From Stenocarpella maydis (taxonomy: Eukaryota; Ascomycota; Sordariomycetes; Diaporthales; Diaporthaceae), in NCBI GenBank assembly GCA_002270565.1, contig NQMI01000021.1, forward strand, positions 413,434 to 477,433: a DNA stretch of 64,000 nucleotides, written 5' to 3'. Below are positions 47,605-58,332 of the stretch, piece by piece (position 1 is the stretch's first letter; every line of letters starts with the position of its first letter). The notes under the pieces were generated by a model, which did not search any database, was not told where the DNA came from, and saw only the letters and a list, made by a program, of their open reading frames with translations. The translations under genes and the position numbers were made by a program.

Positions 47605-49029
47605 ATGCCGATCATAGAAGAAGGTATAGTCACGCCCAAACACATTCATCTCGACTCGGCCGCCAGGCACTGCTGTCTCCGTTTCTCGTCTCTATCTGCT
47701 GTAGCAGTCTGGCATCCCCGACCGACGACAGCATGGCTAATCTTGCTTGTGTTCACAGACTCGTATCACAGCCTCTTTGGTCGCCAAAGCGGCTGTGTAC
47801 AATGCCAGGAGGGCACGCCGTCATGTCCTAATTGCCAAGATGGCTTCGAGTGCCAGATATCAGTCCCTCTCGATTGTACCATGTGCCCACAAGCCTACTG
47901 CGCAGTCTCCTCCACCACCTCATCATCATCAAACAATTCAAATTCCAGTCCAAAAGCCAGCGGCGGAGCCATCGCCGGTGCCGTGATAGGAGGTATTGCC
48001 CTGATCGCCCTTGTCGGGGTCGGTACGTATCTCGCGTGGAAGCACTGTGTCAAGAACAAGAGGTCGTCATTTGAGCGGGGACAGTGGGAGGACGATGGGG
48101 AGTACGCTGGGCAGCGAGAGAAGGGCTTCCACGCCATGCGGGACGGAAGGGCCTCGACCCAGGCTCGCAACTCGATTGCCTCGACCGTTCTCACACGCGC
48201 CTCCAACATCATCCAGATCGCCTATATCCCCGGCGTCACGAACCGGGCAACACCGACATCGCCAACTCTCCTGGTGCCGCCAGTGCCCCCGATCCCCATT
48301 GCCGTCTCCTCCCAGGCCGGTACGCCCAACTCCACCGAAGACCAACACTTCTTCGTCCCCGGTGACCTGCGCGACTCGATGGCCTCTGGCATGACCGGCT
48401 ACACAGACCGCACTTCATTCGCCCGGACATCTTATGCACCGCGCTCGAGCGTCGCCTCCACCATCTACGGCAAGGCCGGTGTCGTTGTCACCCCAGCGCA
48501 GACAGGCATGCGTGCCAAGGCTGCCATGGTGAGCGTCAAATCGACCGGCAGCGGCTCCTCGTCTGATGGGTCGGTGCCACCTGTCCCCGCCGTCGACAAG
48601 AGCAGGTTCCAAGACGTGGAGCCTGCCAGCCCGTCCGGCAGCACCTTTAGCATCGGTTCGACGTTCATGAACAACGCGAAGAGCGCCACCGCCGTGCGTG
48701 CCCAGGTTGTTCGTGTCGGTACCAACCTGAAGCAGTCGTCCACACCTGGCAGCCTTTCTTCCCCAGCGGCGGGTACCGCAGACAATACTGATGATGAGCG
48801 ACAAGACGCCCTCACCATCCAGTCCGGATTGTCTACACCCAGCACAATACCACCTCCAAGGAACGAGCAACAAAGCCCGTTCCGCGACCCGAGCCCCTCG
48901 CCACCTGCAGCACCACGCGACTCGGGCGCCAGCACCGTCGCCGAGGACGCGGCCAGGAGGGCGTCGCAGGGCAGTCCCCGAGGTGTAAGCCCATTCAGTG
49001 ACGCCCACGCGACCCAAGAAAGCAGGTGA
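47605..49029 (+). CDS. OPY2: OPY2-type membrane anchor of HOG/MAPK signalling
   Basis: A small first exon, 47605-47623 (MPIIEE plus one base), joins 47759-49029 across a 135-base GTATAG...ACAG intron to give 429 residues. The N-terminus is the Opy2 cysteine domain: CVQCQEGTPSCPNCQDGFEC...CTMCPQAYC, eight cysteines at 19, 22, 29, 32, 38, 46, 49 and 54. A Ser/Asn-rich spacer, one membrane segment (about 75-100, IAGAVIGGIALIALVGVGTYL) and a long Ser/Pro/Thr-rich cytosolic tail follow. In yeast Opy2 anchors Ste50 and so the MAPKKK Ste11 at the plasma membrane for osmosensing. Pro-rich pieces (VPPVPPIPI, VPPVPAVDKSRF) and the C-terminal end are candidate partner-binding sites. The intron length is a multiple of three and it has no stop, so a retained form would add 45 residues; the spliced form is preferred because the cysteine domain then sits near the N-terminus as in homologues. 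Confidence 0.85.
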   Translation: MPIIEEGIVTPKHIHLDSAARHCCLRFSSLSAVAVWHPRPTTAWLILLVFTDSYHSLFGRQSGCVQCQEGTPSCPNCQDGFECQISVPLDCTMCPQAYCAVSSTTSSSSNNSNSSPKASGGAIAGAVIGGIALIALVGVGTYLAWKHCVKNKRSSFERGQWEDDGEYAGQREKGFHAMRDGRASTQARNSIASTVLTRASNIIQIAYIPGVTNRATPTSPTLLVPPVPPIPIAVSSQAGTPNSTEDQHFFVPGDLRDSMASGMTGYTDRTSFARTSYAPRSSVASTIYGKAGVVVTPAQTGMRAKAAMVSVKSTGSGSSSDGSVPPVPAVDKSRFQDVEPASPSGSTFSIGSTFMNNAKSATAVRAQVVRVGTNLKQSSTPGSLSSPAAGTADNTDDERQDALTIQSGLSTPSTIPPPRNEQQSPFRDPSPSPPAAPRDSGASTVAEDAARRASQGSPRGVSPFSDAHATQESR

Positions 49030-51192
49030 TGCTCTTGGTGTCCTACCACGTATGTCCTCAACGAACCGGCTGTCTCGAGACATCTTGAGGTGAGAGGAGC
49101 GTTACTGGCGGCAGCGTCACAAATCCGCTTCGTTGTGCTTGATGGCTGGTTGACTGGCACCACCTACCTGGTGTGCTGTCATTGCCTGTGACCCGACAAT
49201 TTTGCGGGCCACGTCAACAAGACCCGTGTGTGGCCTTGCGCTTCCCCAGACTTTATGCTCTCATCCCAACATTACGTCATGCTGTGGCACCCAGGTCCAA
49301 TTCTCATATATCTACATCTATCTACCTAACCATCTACCACCTATCTCGTACACGGAGGAGGATTTTATACCCATTCATCTGTCCATGTTCTATTTTTATT
49401 GTCTTTGTATTTTTATTTTTACTTGGAAAACTGGAGAACGGGTACTTACGATACCGACCAAGCTTACTCATCCAAACGGGCAAGGAGGCTACGGCGGCGG
49501 CTCTGTCATGCTCTTCACGGGTGGACGTTTTATTTTACCCCGGCGTTTTCTGTTGTCTTGTATATCCGGGGAAAACTTATGGGTACCCGAATCTATGTGT
49601 TTTCGGCCATATCCGAACCGGGGAAGCCGATTTTCCCCTCGCGTGGGGTTCCCTTTCTTTCATGTTTTTGCGTGGGCGACGTTGCTCACCACTTCGAGCC
49701 GAATACAAGCCGGTGGACATACTCTACCATCCTGGCTCGCGGGATTACGGCAGTCAAGGAGACTGGACTCAGACGAGGCGGAAGGCAGGAAGTTCACACA
49801 TGTTTTGCTGGGTGGAGGAGAGGGCGGGCTGGCGGAATGCATCGAATTCGTGTCTTGGGGTTCTTCGCGCGTGAGCAACCTGAAGCTCCCAAGACCTATT
49901 GCGTCTTTTTCTGTTAGACATCCTTCTCCTGGTATATATCTTAACATCCTGGACGGACAATACTGTCCCTAGCTTGAGCCCCGCGCGTTCTGGTTCATTT
50001 GGGAGAAGCAGGGGGGGTCCGAGGCTGTGGCTAGAGAGCCTCGTGCTATATCATATGTTGAATGACATGACATGCCTCCTGAGAATGCTCGTGTGCCTCT
50101 GCCGCTGACTTGGTTGAGCGTGTGTGTGTGTATGTGTCTGATACCTGCTGTTGCTATCAACACCCTTGAGGCGACGTTGGATGGGCAGGCCGGTCTTCCG
50201 TGTATACGCATGGTTGAACGATGAGACTCTCTCACACAAGATCTCTCCATGAGCCCTGACCACAATGTTACCCACCTTTCTCCTCCGTTCAGCCTGATAG
50301 GGCGTAGTAGATTCCTGTTCTGATCCTGTCAGGCCGAGCTGGGCAGAGTCTCTGGCATGGTGAACGTGCTTCCCCGAAAAGCAAGAGAGACAGGGGGGGA
50401 TCCAATCCGACATTGGCATGCTGGATCGAATTATTGGTCACCGCCAGCGCCAGTGTTTAAAGCAATGAATGAATGCATCACGGATCAATTGCGGTCAACC
50501 TATATATGTGTGTGTGTGCCGTTTCTCGTCCCACTAGGACAACTAATGTCATTCCGGCTTAGTAGAGGAACTTGGAGAATACAAATAGTCTATATACGCA
50601 TGGAAAGAGTATATCATCTGCTCCAATCTGCCAAGTCACAGAGCAATATATCATTATCACATCTCCTGTCACATTGGCCGTCACTGCCTGCTTGTCTGTC
50701 TGTCCGTAGGTGAATCCGCAGAGAGGCGACAAGCCAGGGTCTCTTGCGCCCCCATTGGTGGTATTTAACAAAACATCTGCCACAAGCGAATGTGCTCGCA
50801 ACAGCTCATCGACTGACGACTGCATACGTAAAGATATTCCTATTGGCCCTTTTTGTTCGTCCTCCTCGGAACTACTCTCCATTCTCAACAATCAACCGAC
50901 ATGCATGCATACGTACATTTGGTGAATATATACGCGCATAGGATATCACTGGAAGGGGATTTACAAAACGACAAAAAATATGACACCAGGATCGCAGACA
51001 TATGCGGGAAAATCGAGAAAGGGCGCACATGTGCCCGTCGTGAAAGATGCCCGTCCGCGCCTACGCCAGAAACAAAGCTGTCCCTTTCGCACCCCCCGAG
51101 GCGGCAGAGCTCTTTTCAACCCCCCTGCCGAGGGCTCATGCCCGGTCCAGAAAAAAAAAAGCCACCAGCATCGAGCCGCCATATCCAAGGCC
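49030..51192. other. Intergenic, OPY2 and GGPPS converging 3' flanks
   Basis: Convergent 3' flanks. Three overlapping plus-strand frames between 49173 and 49972 (172-256 codons) are open in different phases but share no family features and lie where the OPY2 3' UTR should be. A short TG-rich stretch is at 50118-50138. A poly-A run (51151-51160) lies just after the GGPPS stop on the minus strand. Confidence 0.45.
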
Positions 51193-52542
51193 TCAGTTCT
51201 TCTTGGCCGGGAAGTGCATCTCCCCTGGCCCGCCGATGACCATCTTGTCAAGTATGGCGCCGATACCCTTGTTCAGCGGGCGGCCCTCGTCCCCCTCGGC
51301 AACGGCGCGGTCGATGTCCTCTGCGACGCGGCGGGCGCGGGCGACGAGGACGTCGAGCACGCGGCGGGTGTATTCAAAGCTGCCGGCGGCCTCCATGTGG
51401 GCGACGGCGTAGCGCTTGACCTCGTCGTCGGCGGTGCGCTGGCGCAGGATATTGAGCAGACGCAGGTCGCCGGGGTCGGCGCGCACGGCGTGGATCACGG
51501 GGAAGCTGAACTTGCCCTCGGTCAGGTCCTCGGCGAGACCCTTGTTGTCGCTGTACTCGGCCGACCGGAGGTTCTGGTAGTCGTCGCGGATCTGGAAGAT
51601 GAGCCCGATAAGGTTGATGAGCGGGACGCAGTCGATGGGCGCGCGGCCGGCGGCCTCGGCGGCGGCGCCCGAGCGGGCGCTCTCGGCCTGCATGAGCTTG
51701 ATTCCCAGGCGGAAGAGGCCGCCCGTCTTGTTGCCGACCATCTCGAGGTACTCGTCCTCGGTGGGGCAGGTGAGGGTGTCGCGCCAGAAGAGGTCCATGC
51801 CCTGGCCGCGGTGGAGGTTGAGCAGCTCGTCGGCGAAGACGGCGACGCAGGTGGGGTTGCGGAGCTTCTGGAGCTCCTCGAGGGCGCAGAAGTAGACGTA
51901 GTTGGCCGAGTTGATGGTCTGGGGCACGCCGTAGAGGGAGTGGGCGACGGGGAGCCCGCGGCGCAGCAGGCTGTTGTCCTCGACGTCGTCGATGAGCAGC
52001 GAGGCCGTGTGCAGCATGCCGACGACCTTTGTGATGACCTCGATGCTGGCGGGCGGCACGTCCAGCCAGGCGTTGAAGGCGGCGATGAGCTGGGAGCGAA
52101 AGTCCTTGCCGCGCTGCTCGTTGAGGTACTCGAAGGGCCCCATGATGACGCGGTCCTTGTCCGGGGCCCACGACTTGCGCCCACCGATGAAGTTGAAGTC
52201 GTCGTGGGCGTAGCGAGAGGGGTCTGGCGGAGGCGGCTTGTTGGCCATGTTTGCGAGGATCGAGGTCGAGGGCAGGGAGGTGCGGCGCGGGCGCTTGAGC
52301 TGGTGGGACGAGGACCCGGCGGACGGGGGCGAGCGGGCGGGGTGGTGAGGCGGCGAGGCGGAGCCGATCCAGCTGCCCTCGGGCACGGGACGTAGGACAG
52401 AAGCTCTCGACGAAGGCGAGGCAACTGCTGCTAGGAGCGAGGGGCTGGTGGTGTGCTGTCCTGTGGACGATGTTCGCGGGGGGATGGCATTGGGCGACTG
52501 GAGGAAGACGCTGCTCGAGCTCGAGCTGGAGGGGTTCGGCAT
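51193..52542 (-). CDS. Geranylgeranyl diphosphate synthase
   Basis: An intronless frame; from ATG 52542 it gives 449 residues. It is a trans-isoprenyl diphosphate synthase that condenses farnesyl diphosphate with isopentenyl diphosphate to C20. The first Asp-rich motif [15 protein letters not shown] (DDVED at 185-189) and the second, [12 protein letters not shown] (320-324), are intact, and [12 protein letters not shown] is typical of the fungal type III enzymes represented by Neurospora al-3 and yeast BTS1. The first 100 residues are Ser/Pro-rich and variable, with no clear targeting signal. Translation could also start at the later Met99 ([13 protein letters not shown]), just before the conserved core. 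The product feeds protein prenylation, carotenoids or other terpenes. There is no terpene cyclase or P450 nearby, so this is likely the housekeeping copy. Confidence 0.95.
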   Translation of the reverse strand: MPNPSSSSSSSVFLQSPNAIPPRTSSTGQHTTSPSLLAAVASPSSRASVLRPVPEGSWIGSASPPHHPARSPPSAGSSSHQLKRPRRTSLPSTSILANMANKPPPPDPSRYAHDDFNFIGGRKSWAPDKDRVIMGPFEYLNEQRGKDFRSQLIAAFNAWLDVPPASIEVITKVVGMLHTASLLIDDVEDNSLLRRGLPVAHSLYGVPQTINSANYVYFCALEELQKLRNPTCVAVFADELLNLHRGQGMDLFWRDTLTCPTEDEYLEMVGNKTGGLFRLGIKLMQAESARSGAAAEAAGRAPIDCVPLINLIGLIFQIRDDYQNLRSAEYSDNKGLAEDLTEGKFSFPVIHAVRADPGDLRLLNILRQRTADDEVKRYAVAHMEAAGSFEYTRRVLDVLVARARRVAEDIDRAVAEGDEGRPLNKGIGAILDKMVIGGPGEMHFPAKKN

Positions 52543-54856
52543 GCTTCTTGCGGACGTGTGTGCCTGGGGTTGGGAGAGCAATGGGTCGAGGTGCCCTTTA
52601 TCGCGTTGGTCCGGCAGTCAGCCAGGTGGAAGGTGGTGGTGTCTCGGAATGTTGGGAGGGGGGGCCAGTATACGGGCAGTAGTAGTTGGTGGTGCGATGC
52701 GATGCGACGTAACGGATCGGAAGATAAGCTGGGTGGGCCCGCAGACTGAAGATATGGTTCGTCGGGAGAAGGGCTGGCGTCTGCTGCAGTCAGCACGAGG
52801 AAGTGGTCAACCAAGATGACGAGGTTTCTTGCGAACAAGGTGAGGAAGCAGACAAGCGCACGCGTGGTCTCAAGGCTATGCGGCTATACCGGCTCGAGCC
52901 CATGACGGCGTCTCTTGCTAGGCAGACCAACACATGCGACAGGCTACCTGCCTACATACCTAGGTGCCCAGGTACTACTAGTACAGAGCTGAGGCTGGAG
53001 CCGGAGCCTGGGAGCTGCAGGCTACACCCGGAGGCTTGTTTGCTCACATGCCTTTTGTGGTGCAGCTTGGTGACGAAGGTTGGTTCAACCATGCATGTGG
53101 TTGGTGATGGCGGGGTGCGTTTTGGTGTGTGTGGGGTGGGGTTGGAACGGAGGGGGTGCACGGGGGGGTAGCTTGCCAACCTTGATCTGTGACTTAATGG
53201 GACTATTAAGACTATATATCATACATCGAGCTCCCTCGGCAGTACTACACGAGAGCAAGCTTGAATGTGTGCGAAGGATGTCACGACTGTGGTGTAGTTG
53301 TTCCTGGAGCACAGAACAGACGGGATTATAGATGAGAGGTGACATGACACGGGATGAAATATCTAGGCCACACACACGTTCCCGTGCAGACTTGATTTTG
53401 CCTTGGTGTGACTATAATCTATGATATGTAACGGAGTGTGCACCCAAGGGATATGAATGAAGCACAGAGGATGAAACAATCTGGCCATCAGATGGCTGCA
53501 GGTACGGAACTTGCCTTGACCAGGCTCTCGGCGCGGACGAGCCCTGTTGCTCTTGCGCTCTGACATTAATGTTGCTTGCGGTATAGGGCCTACACGTAGC
53601 AGTCTGCAGACAAGGTAAACATGCACCCCTGGACGAGTGCAGGCGCCGGCTCGTGGGTCTTGTCACCGATTGAGTCAAGCTCGGTGCCATCGTGGGGAAT
53701 AATTCAAGGGGCACTGCATCAGTGCATGCAGCTGGGGATGCCGATGCAGACAGGACCCCTAAATACCGGGCGGCAGACTGCCCCGGGGGGAGAGGGCATG
53801 ATGGTTTTCGCGATGTTTGCTACCTGAGCTGTCTGGCCGTGGGGAATGATCGACATGGCAGGGCACACGGACACACGGACATAGGCGGACTGACACGAAA
53901 GAGACACAGGAGGATCTCCATGCCCACCCACACTGGCAGGGCCATCATATGCAGGGTGCATCACTTGCACCATGTGTGTAAGCTGGAGGGGACATGCCTG
54001 CTCTGGTGGGAGGAGCCGTGGTCGACCAAGCAGTAACAGAGACGGGCTGGGCGTATGTGCACCGAGCACAGTAGCCCACTACTAGTAGCACTAGGTAGGC
54101 AACCTACCCAGGTCAGGTAGATGACCTACCCAGGTACCCCGTAGATAACCCACCCAGGTAGGTAGTCGGTATGTGTACCTGAGCGTGTGCTGTGGTTGCC
54201 ATGCCACCTATCGATAGCCGGTAATATCCATACCCAGCCAAGTAGGTAATCAAGAAGTGCAAACAATCGGTGATGACGATATACGTAGCAGTGGTCGAGC
54301 AGTCCAAACCTGGATGTTGGGGTCCCGGACAGGGACGCGGGTTCTCGTGCTCTCGCCCACGCCTGCAGGGCCTGCAGGGCTCATGAGGAGTGGGAACCCA
54401 CAGTGATGCGGCCCAGTGCGTCAGTAGCCTGTAGTGTGTTGTTTATTTCCAGCCCAAAACACTGTTGGTCCCCACTCTGCAGCGGGTCCCCCAGCATCAT
54501 TCTCATCCTCGATCCTCTCCACATTGACGTACTGACCCGATCCAGCCCAACACCGAACATTCCAACAGGCACGAGGCACAGCATCAGCTGAAAAAGTGCC
54601 CAACCTTCCTCTCAGCCCTGCCGCTCCTTCATATTCGAGCCGCTGCCTGCTGGTCCTGTCCGCCATCGTCCTCATCATTCTTCATTCCCTTGTGCTTCTT
54701 TTAACCCGCCACACATAACCTACCGTTCCCGCTGTCCAGCGCCAGGCCCGCAGTTCCTTGTCCGATCCCTCCTCGCACACCCCAGCTTAACCGCCGCATC
54801 CACATCCCACACCCGAAACCCAAGCGAACGCTGCTACCAACCCCCCCCCCCTCACG
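52543..54856. other. Divergent promoter region between GGPPS and CDC14, with diverged tandem repeat
   Basis: A bidirectional upstream region with no supported gene. GGPPS promoter sequence is to the left. A 22-24-base diverged tandem repeat lies at 54102-54170. The last 300 bases before 54857 are C-rich and pyrimidine-biased and include a C run just before the CDC14 start. Confidence 0.45.
54102..54170. repeat. Diverged tandem repeat with ACCTACCCAGGT core
   Basis: Three units beginning at 54102, 54124 and 54148, each with ACCYACCCAGGT and a GGTAG- or GTAG-type ending. Unit length is 22-24 bases and the copies have diverged. Confidence 0.75.
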
Positions 54857-55907
54857 ATGGAGACCCTTCTCTCTGTCGCATTCGACAACCTCTCTTCCTA
54901 TGACGGCCCAAAGGTCAAAAAGGGCCTGAAACAGGTCGAGGGCCTGCTCGCCCAGATCTGCCTCTCTGCCCACGCCGCAAACAGGACCAAGAATAACAGC
55001 AGCAGCAACAACAACGGCAACAAGTCCCCCAGGTCAGCAGCAGCCACAAGCCCCTCCTCAAATGGCTCGAGACACCCACAACAACCGGACCAGCCCGAGC
55101 CGGCAAAACCCGCCTTGCGCTTCCCGCTCTCGGACCTGAGCGGCGACGCCGCCTTTCGCGAGTTCTTCAAGCTGCAGGAAGGGTTCCAGTGGAACATCGC
55201 CACGCGCCTGATCCAGACCCTGGACCGCCTGCTGGCAAAGAGCGACGATGGCAAGATGGACCTGCTCATGGTCAGCGCCCTCAACTCGCTGCAGGGCACC
55301 CTGCTGCTGCACCCGCCCAGCAGGCTGCTCTTTTCCCGCGAGCAGAGCATGAATGTAAGTCTTGTGCCTTCAGTTCCATGTTCTGCCTGCCACATCTTTT
55401 TTTTCCACCGCGACTACATGGGCTAACCCTGTCCCCCCCCCCCACACACAGCTCCTCCTCGACCTGCTCGAGCCAGTCAACGTTCCGGCCATCCAGTCCG
55501 CCACCCTCCTGGTCCTCGTCGTCGCCCTCCTCGAGACCCCGCGCAACACGCGCACCTTTGAGAACCTCGACGGCCTTCTGACCGTCTCGTCCATCTTCAA
55601 GTCGCGCCACACTGCCCGCGACGTCAAGTTCAAGACCATGGAGTTCCTCTACTTCTACCTCATGCCCGAGACCCCTTCCCTGCCCCGCGCCGGCTCCGAC
55701 GGCCCCAGCAAGCTTGGCCGGGCGTTCCACAACCGCAACAGGAGGAGCGGCTCGGGCGGGAGCAGTGACAGCGGTTCGGGGCTGGCCGAGGATTTTACGC
55801 TCAACCAGCTTGTCAAGCAGGAGATGCTGCGCCACCACCTGCCTAATGTTGACGAGCTGGTCAAGGACCTGCAGCAGTATGCCCCCTTCGGAGGGGCCGT
55901 TGCTTAA
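54857..55907 (+). CDS. CDC14: SIN component Cdc14-like protein
   Basis: Two exons, 54857-55354 and 55452-55907, with a 97-base GTAAGT...ACAG intron, give 317 residues. The start METLLSVAFDNLSSYDGPKVKKGLKQVEGLLAQ is typical of the Cdc14 family of the septation initiation network (the partner of the Sid1 kinase in fission yeast), not of the Cdc14 phosphatase of the same name. A Ser/Asn/Gln/Pro linker at about 40-85 separates this from the rest. Helical repeats follow: FREFFKLQEGFQWNIATRLIQTL and LLLDLLEPVNVPAIQSATLLVLVVALLETPRNTRTFE. The C-terminus ends with VKQEMLRHHLPNVDELVKDL. It acts at the spindle pole body or septum to trigger cytokinesis. The splice keeps a continuous family-like alignment (SREQSMN|LLLDLLEP). 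Confidence 0.9.
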
Positions 55908-56275
55908 GCTTTGTTTGGGTGACGTGAGCTTGTGTACCCAGGAGACACACGCGGACCTTTTTTTTTATTTTCTTTTTCTCTCTTGTCATGGTGTCATTTG
56001 TTTTGATGTTTTGATCCTCATTCAGCGGGCGGCGTTGGGAAATACACGAGATACCCGGGAAGGGGAAATAAGCGGTATTTCTTGTGTAATATGATTTGTA
56101 CAACATCAGCCCTCTTCTTAAGAGGCAGGGACCGGAGACAAGGTTATTGTTTATTCCATTAGGGGGACATGGTTGATACCACGGTTTACGGAGTTTATTT
56201 AATATACGATGGAGAGAAGACATCACGATAAATTCCCGCTAGGCCGCTCCGCATTGTGCGTGGTATATCATTAAG
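55908..56275. other. CDC14 3' flank
   Basis: An AT-richer stretch with poly-T runs, probably the CDC14 3' UTR and terminator. No coding content. Confidence 0.4.
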
Positions 56276-57783
56276 TCATGATCCAGCCGCCCTCCGCGCA
56301 CCGTCCTGCTGCTGCTGCTGCTGCTGCTCCTCGTGGCCCATGGGGCTCGGCGTGCCCAGCTCACTCGCACTCAACTCGCTGCCCGGCGGCCCCAGCGGCC
56401 GTGGCGTACGCGTGTCCACCGCTGCCCCTCTGGCCCCACCACCCCCGCCGGCATCTAATTCAAACCTCCCGGCGATGCTGTCCCTGACGGTGGGCGAGCC
56501 TGCCCCCTGCCTCATGCCCTGCTGCTGCTGCCGCTGCTGCTGGTGCCGACGCGCGACTATGGCAGACCCGTCGAGCTCTCCACCACTCTTTCCCTGGTCC
56601 TCGGGGCGCAGGCCATCCTCGCTCCCGCCCCCCATCTCCACCGGCGCCGCGATGTCGTCGGGCCCGTGGGGCGTGCCCCCTTCCCCACGGACCGGCCGCG
56701 CCACGTGGTCCGGCGAAGACCCCGGGTGCTCGGGCGGCGTGGTATACGGCCCGCTCGCGCCGGCGGGGCCAAAGTAGTCCTGCGCGTCCCTGCAGCGGCC
56801 GCCGCTGCACGCCGGCCCCGACGACGGCGCCTCGCAGCCGTCGGCCTCGACATGTGCGGGCCGGAGCTGGGCCCAAGGGCCGCCCCCAGCCCGCCGGGCG
56901 AGGACAGGACGTATTCGGCCCGCGGCGGCGAGGTGGTTCCGCGGTGGCGCCGGAGCCGCCCACGCCGCGGCCATCTCGGGCCCGCCGTGTGGCCCCCCCC
57001 CGGGCCCCGCCGCCGCCTCCCCCCCCCCTGGGGCGCGCCCCGATGGCGCCCCCGCGGGGAGGACCCGGCGGCGGTATCCGCCCTTGCGCCGCCCCGAGGC
57101 CGCGGGACTCGCACGGCGAGACGCCGGGCCGTGGCGTGGGCGGAGGGGGCAGCGGAGGGGCGCGCGTGCAGACGGCCCGCGACCGGACAGGGCGCACGGT
57201 AGCCGGCGCGCAGCACCCGGACGCGACGCGGCCCACGAGCAGGCTCCCTGGCGCGGCCCAAGAAAACAAGCGGATGGCGCGCGCGCGGGGCGGAGGTGTC
57301 TGGGGGCGGCCGCCCGCGGCGTCGGGCACCAGGGCGCCGTGGCGCCGCGAGGCGCTGGCCGTCGCCGCGCCATGCGCAGGTAGGCGCGGCGCCCGAGCCC
57401 CCGGCGGTGCCGGGGGGCGGGCGGCGGGCGCCTGGGCGTGGCGTGGACAGCGTAGTACTCCGCCCTCGGGCCAGGGATGCCGAGGCGAGCCGAGGGCAGC
57501 ACGCGCCGAGGCAGCGCGCCGCGGGAAGCTCGGCCGCGGAGCGGAAGAACCACGACGACGTCGGCGGCCATCATGGCCCCGGTGGTGGTTGGAGCGGCGA
57601 GCGAGGCGATGCCACGAGACCGAGAGAGAGAGAGAGAACAGTTGCTCACATGGGTTTACCCGCCGCCGACGAGCGACAGCGCGTCGTTGGCGACGGCGAG
57701 CGAGCAACGGCGTCGTAGAATGACTTCTTCAGGAGTTCCGGCAGGGCCCCGAAGCCCTGCATTGCTCCTGGCCGGCGACATAT
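56276..57783 (-). CDS. Very GC-rich open region, possible gene (frame uncertain)
   Basis: The minus strand stays open from 57649 to 56276 (457 codons) in one phase, and other phases are also open (56460-57707 and 56557-57261). The plus strand is open at 56854-57723. The last 150 codons of the first phase look protein-like: YFGPAGASGPYTTPPEHPG, ...GPDDIAAPVEMGGGSEDGL, polyglutamine from CAG runs, GRFELDAGGGGGARG and a final Gln-rich stretch. That resembles the cytosolic tail of a fungal surface protein, but no membrane segment is visible upstream. An ATG at 57783 opens a separate short frame (MSPARSNAGLRGPAGTPEE) before a GTAAAC donor, so a multi-exon gene is possible. In DNA this GC-rich, open frames arise by chance and frameshift errors are easy, so coding status is unresolved. 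Confidence 0.3.
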
Positions 57784-58284
57784 CTGATGGCCAGGCCCGG
57801 TGCCGCGGAGGCGAGTCTGAGTCTCATTGTGAGAACTAGGCTTGATCCCTGCCGCCGAGGTTGACCATCGGGGGCTGGACAAAGTCCCTGGTTCAGGACA
57901 CAGGGGGTGGGCTCTGATAGCAGCTCACGACAACAGCGGCAGCATGTCCGTCAATGGCAGGAGGAATCATTGCCATGCGCCGGCGTTGTGGCGGCGCAGA
58001 CACGAGGGAGACGAGGAGAGGTGGAACCAGAACAAGGCGAGAGACGAGGTAGCACAAGACGAGGAGGGTTCCACTCCGCGTGTGCGGCCGGGATGCGACC
58101 CCGAGGTGCAGGAGGCGTTCGGACGGCGCGAGGGCACTTACACCATGTGCCGCTGTGTGAGGTTCGGGATGTCACAAGACTGGTCTGGACTCAGCCAGCT
58201 GCTCGGTGAGGCGGGGCGAGAACTCAGCGCAGGCCGGGGGAGGGGGTGAGAGAGGTGGGCGTGGGCGTGTGCCTCTGTGTGGGT

Positions 58285-58332
<48 letters not shown>

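Noticed and set aside
49202..49972. 256-codon plus-strand open frame after OPY2
   Set aside because: Two other phases are open over the same stretch and the position suits the OPY2 3' UTR. No family resemblance.
50980..52395. 471-codon plus-strand open frame
   Set aside because: Antisense shadow of the geranylgeranyl diphosphate synthase gene; Val/Leu/Asp-rich without family features.
51193..52542. Terpene biosynthetic cluster around the GGPP synthase
   Set aside because: No cyclase, P450, transporter or methyltransferase nearby; the wax-synthase-domain gene is over 40 kb away.
54857..55907. Cdc14 phosphatase
   Set aside because: No HCxxxxxR phosphatase motif; the N-terminus and helical layout match the unrelated SIN component of the same name.
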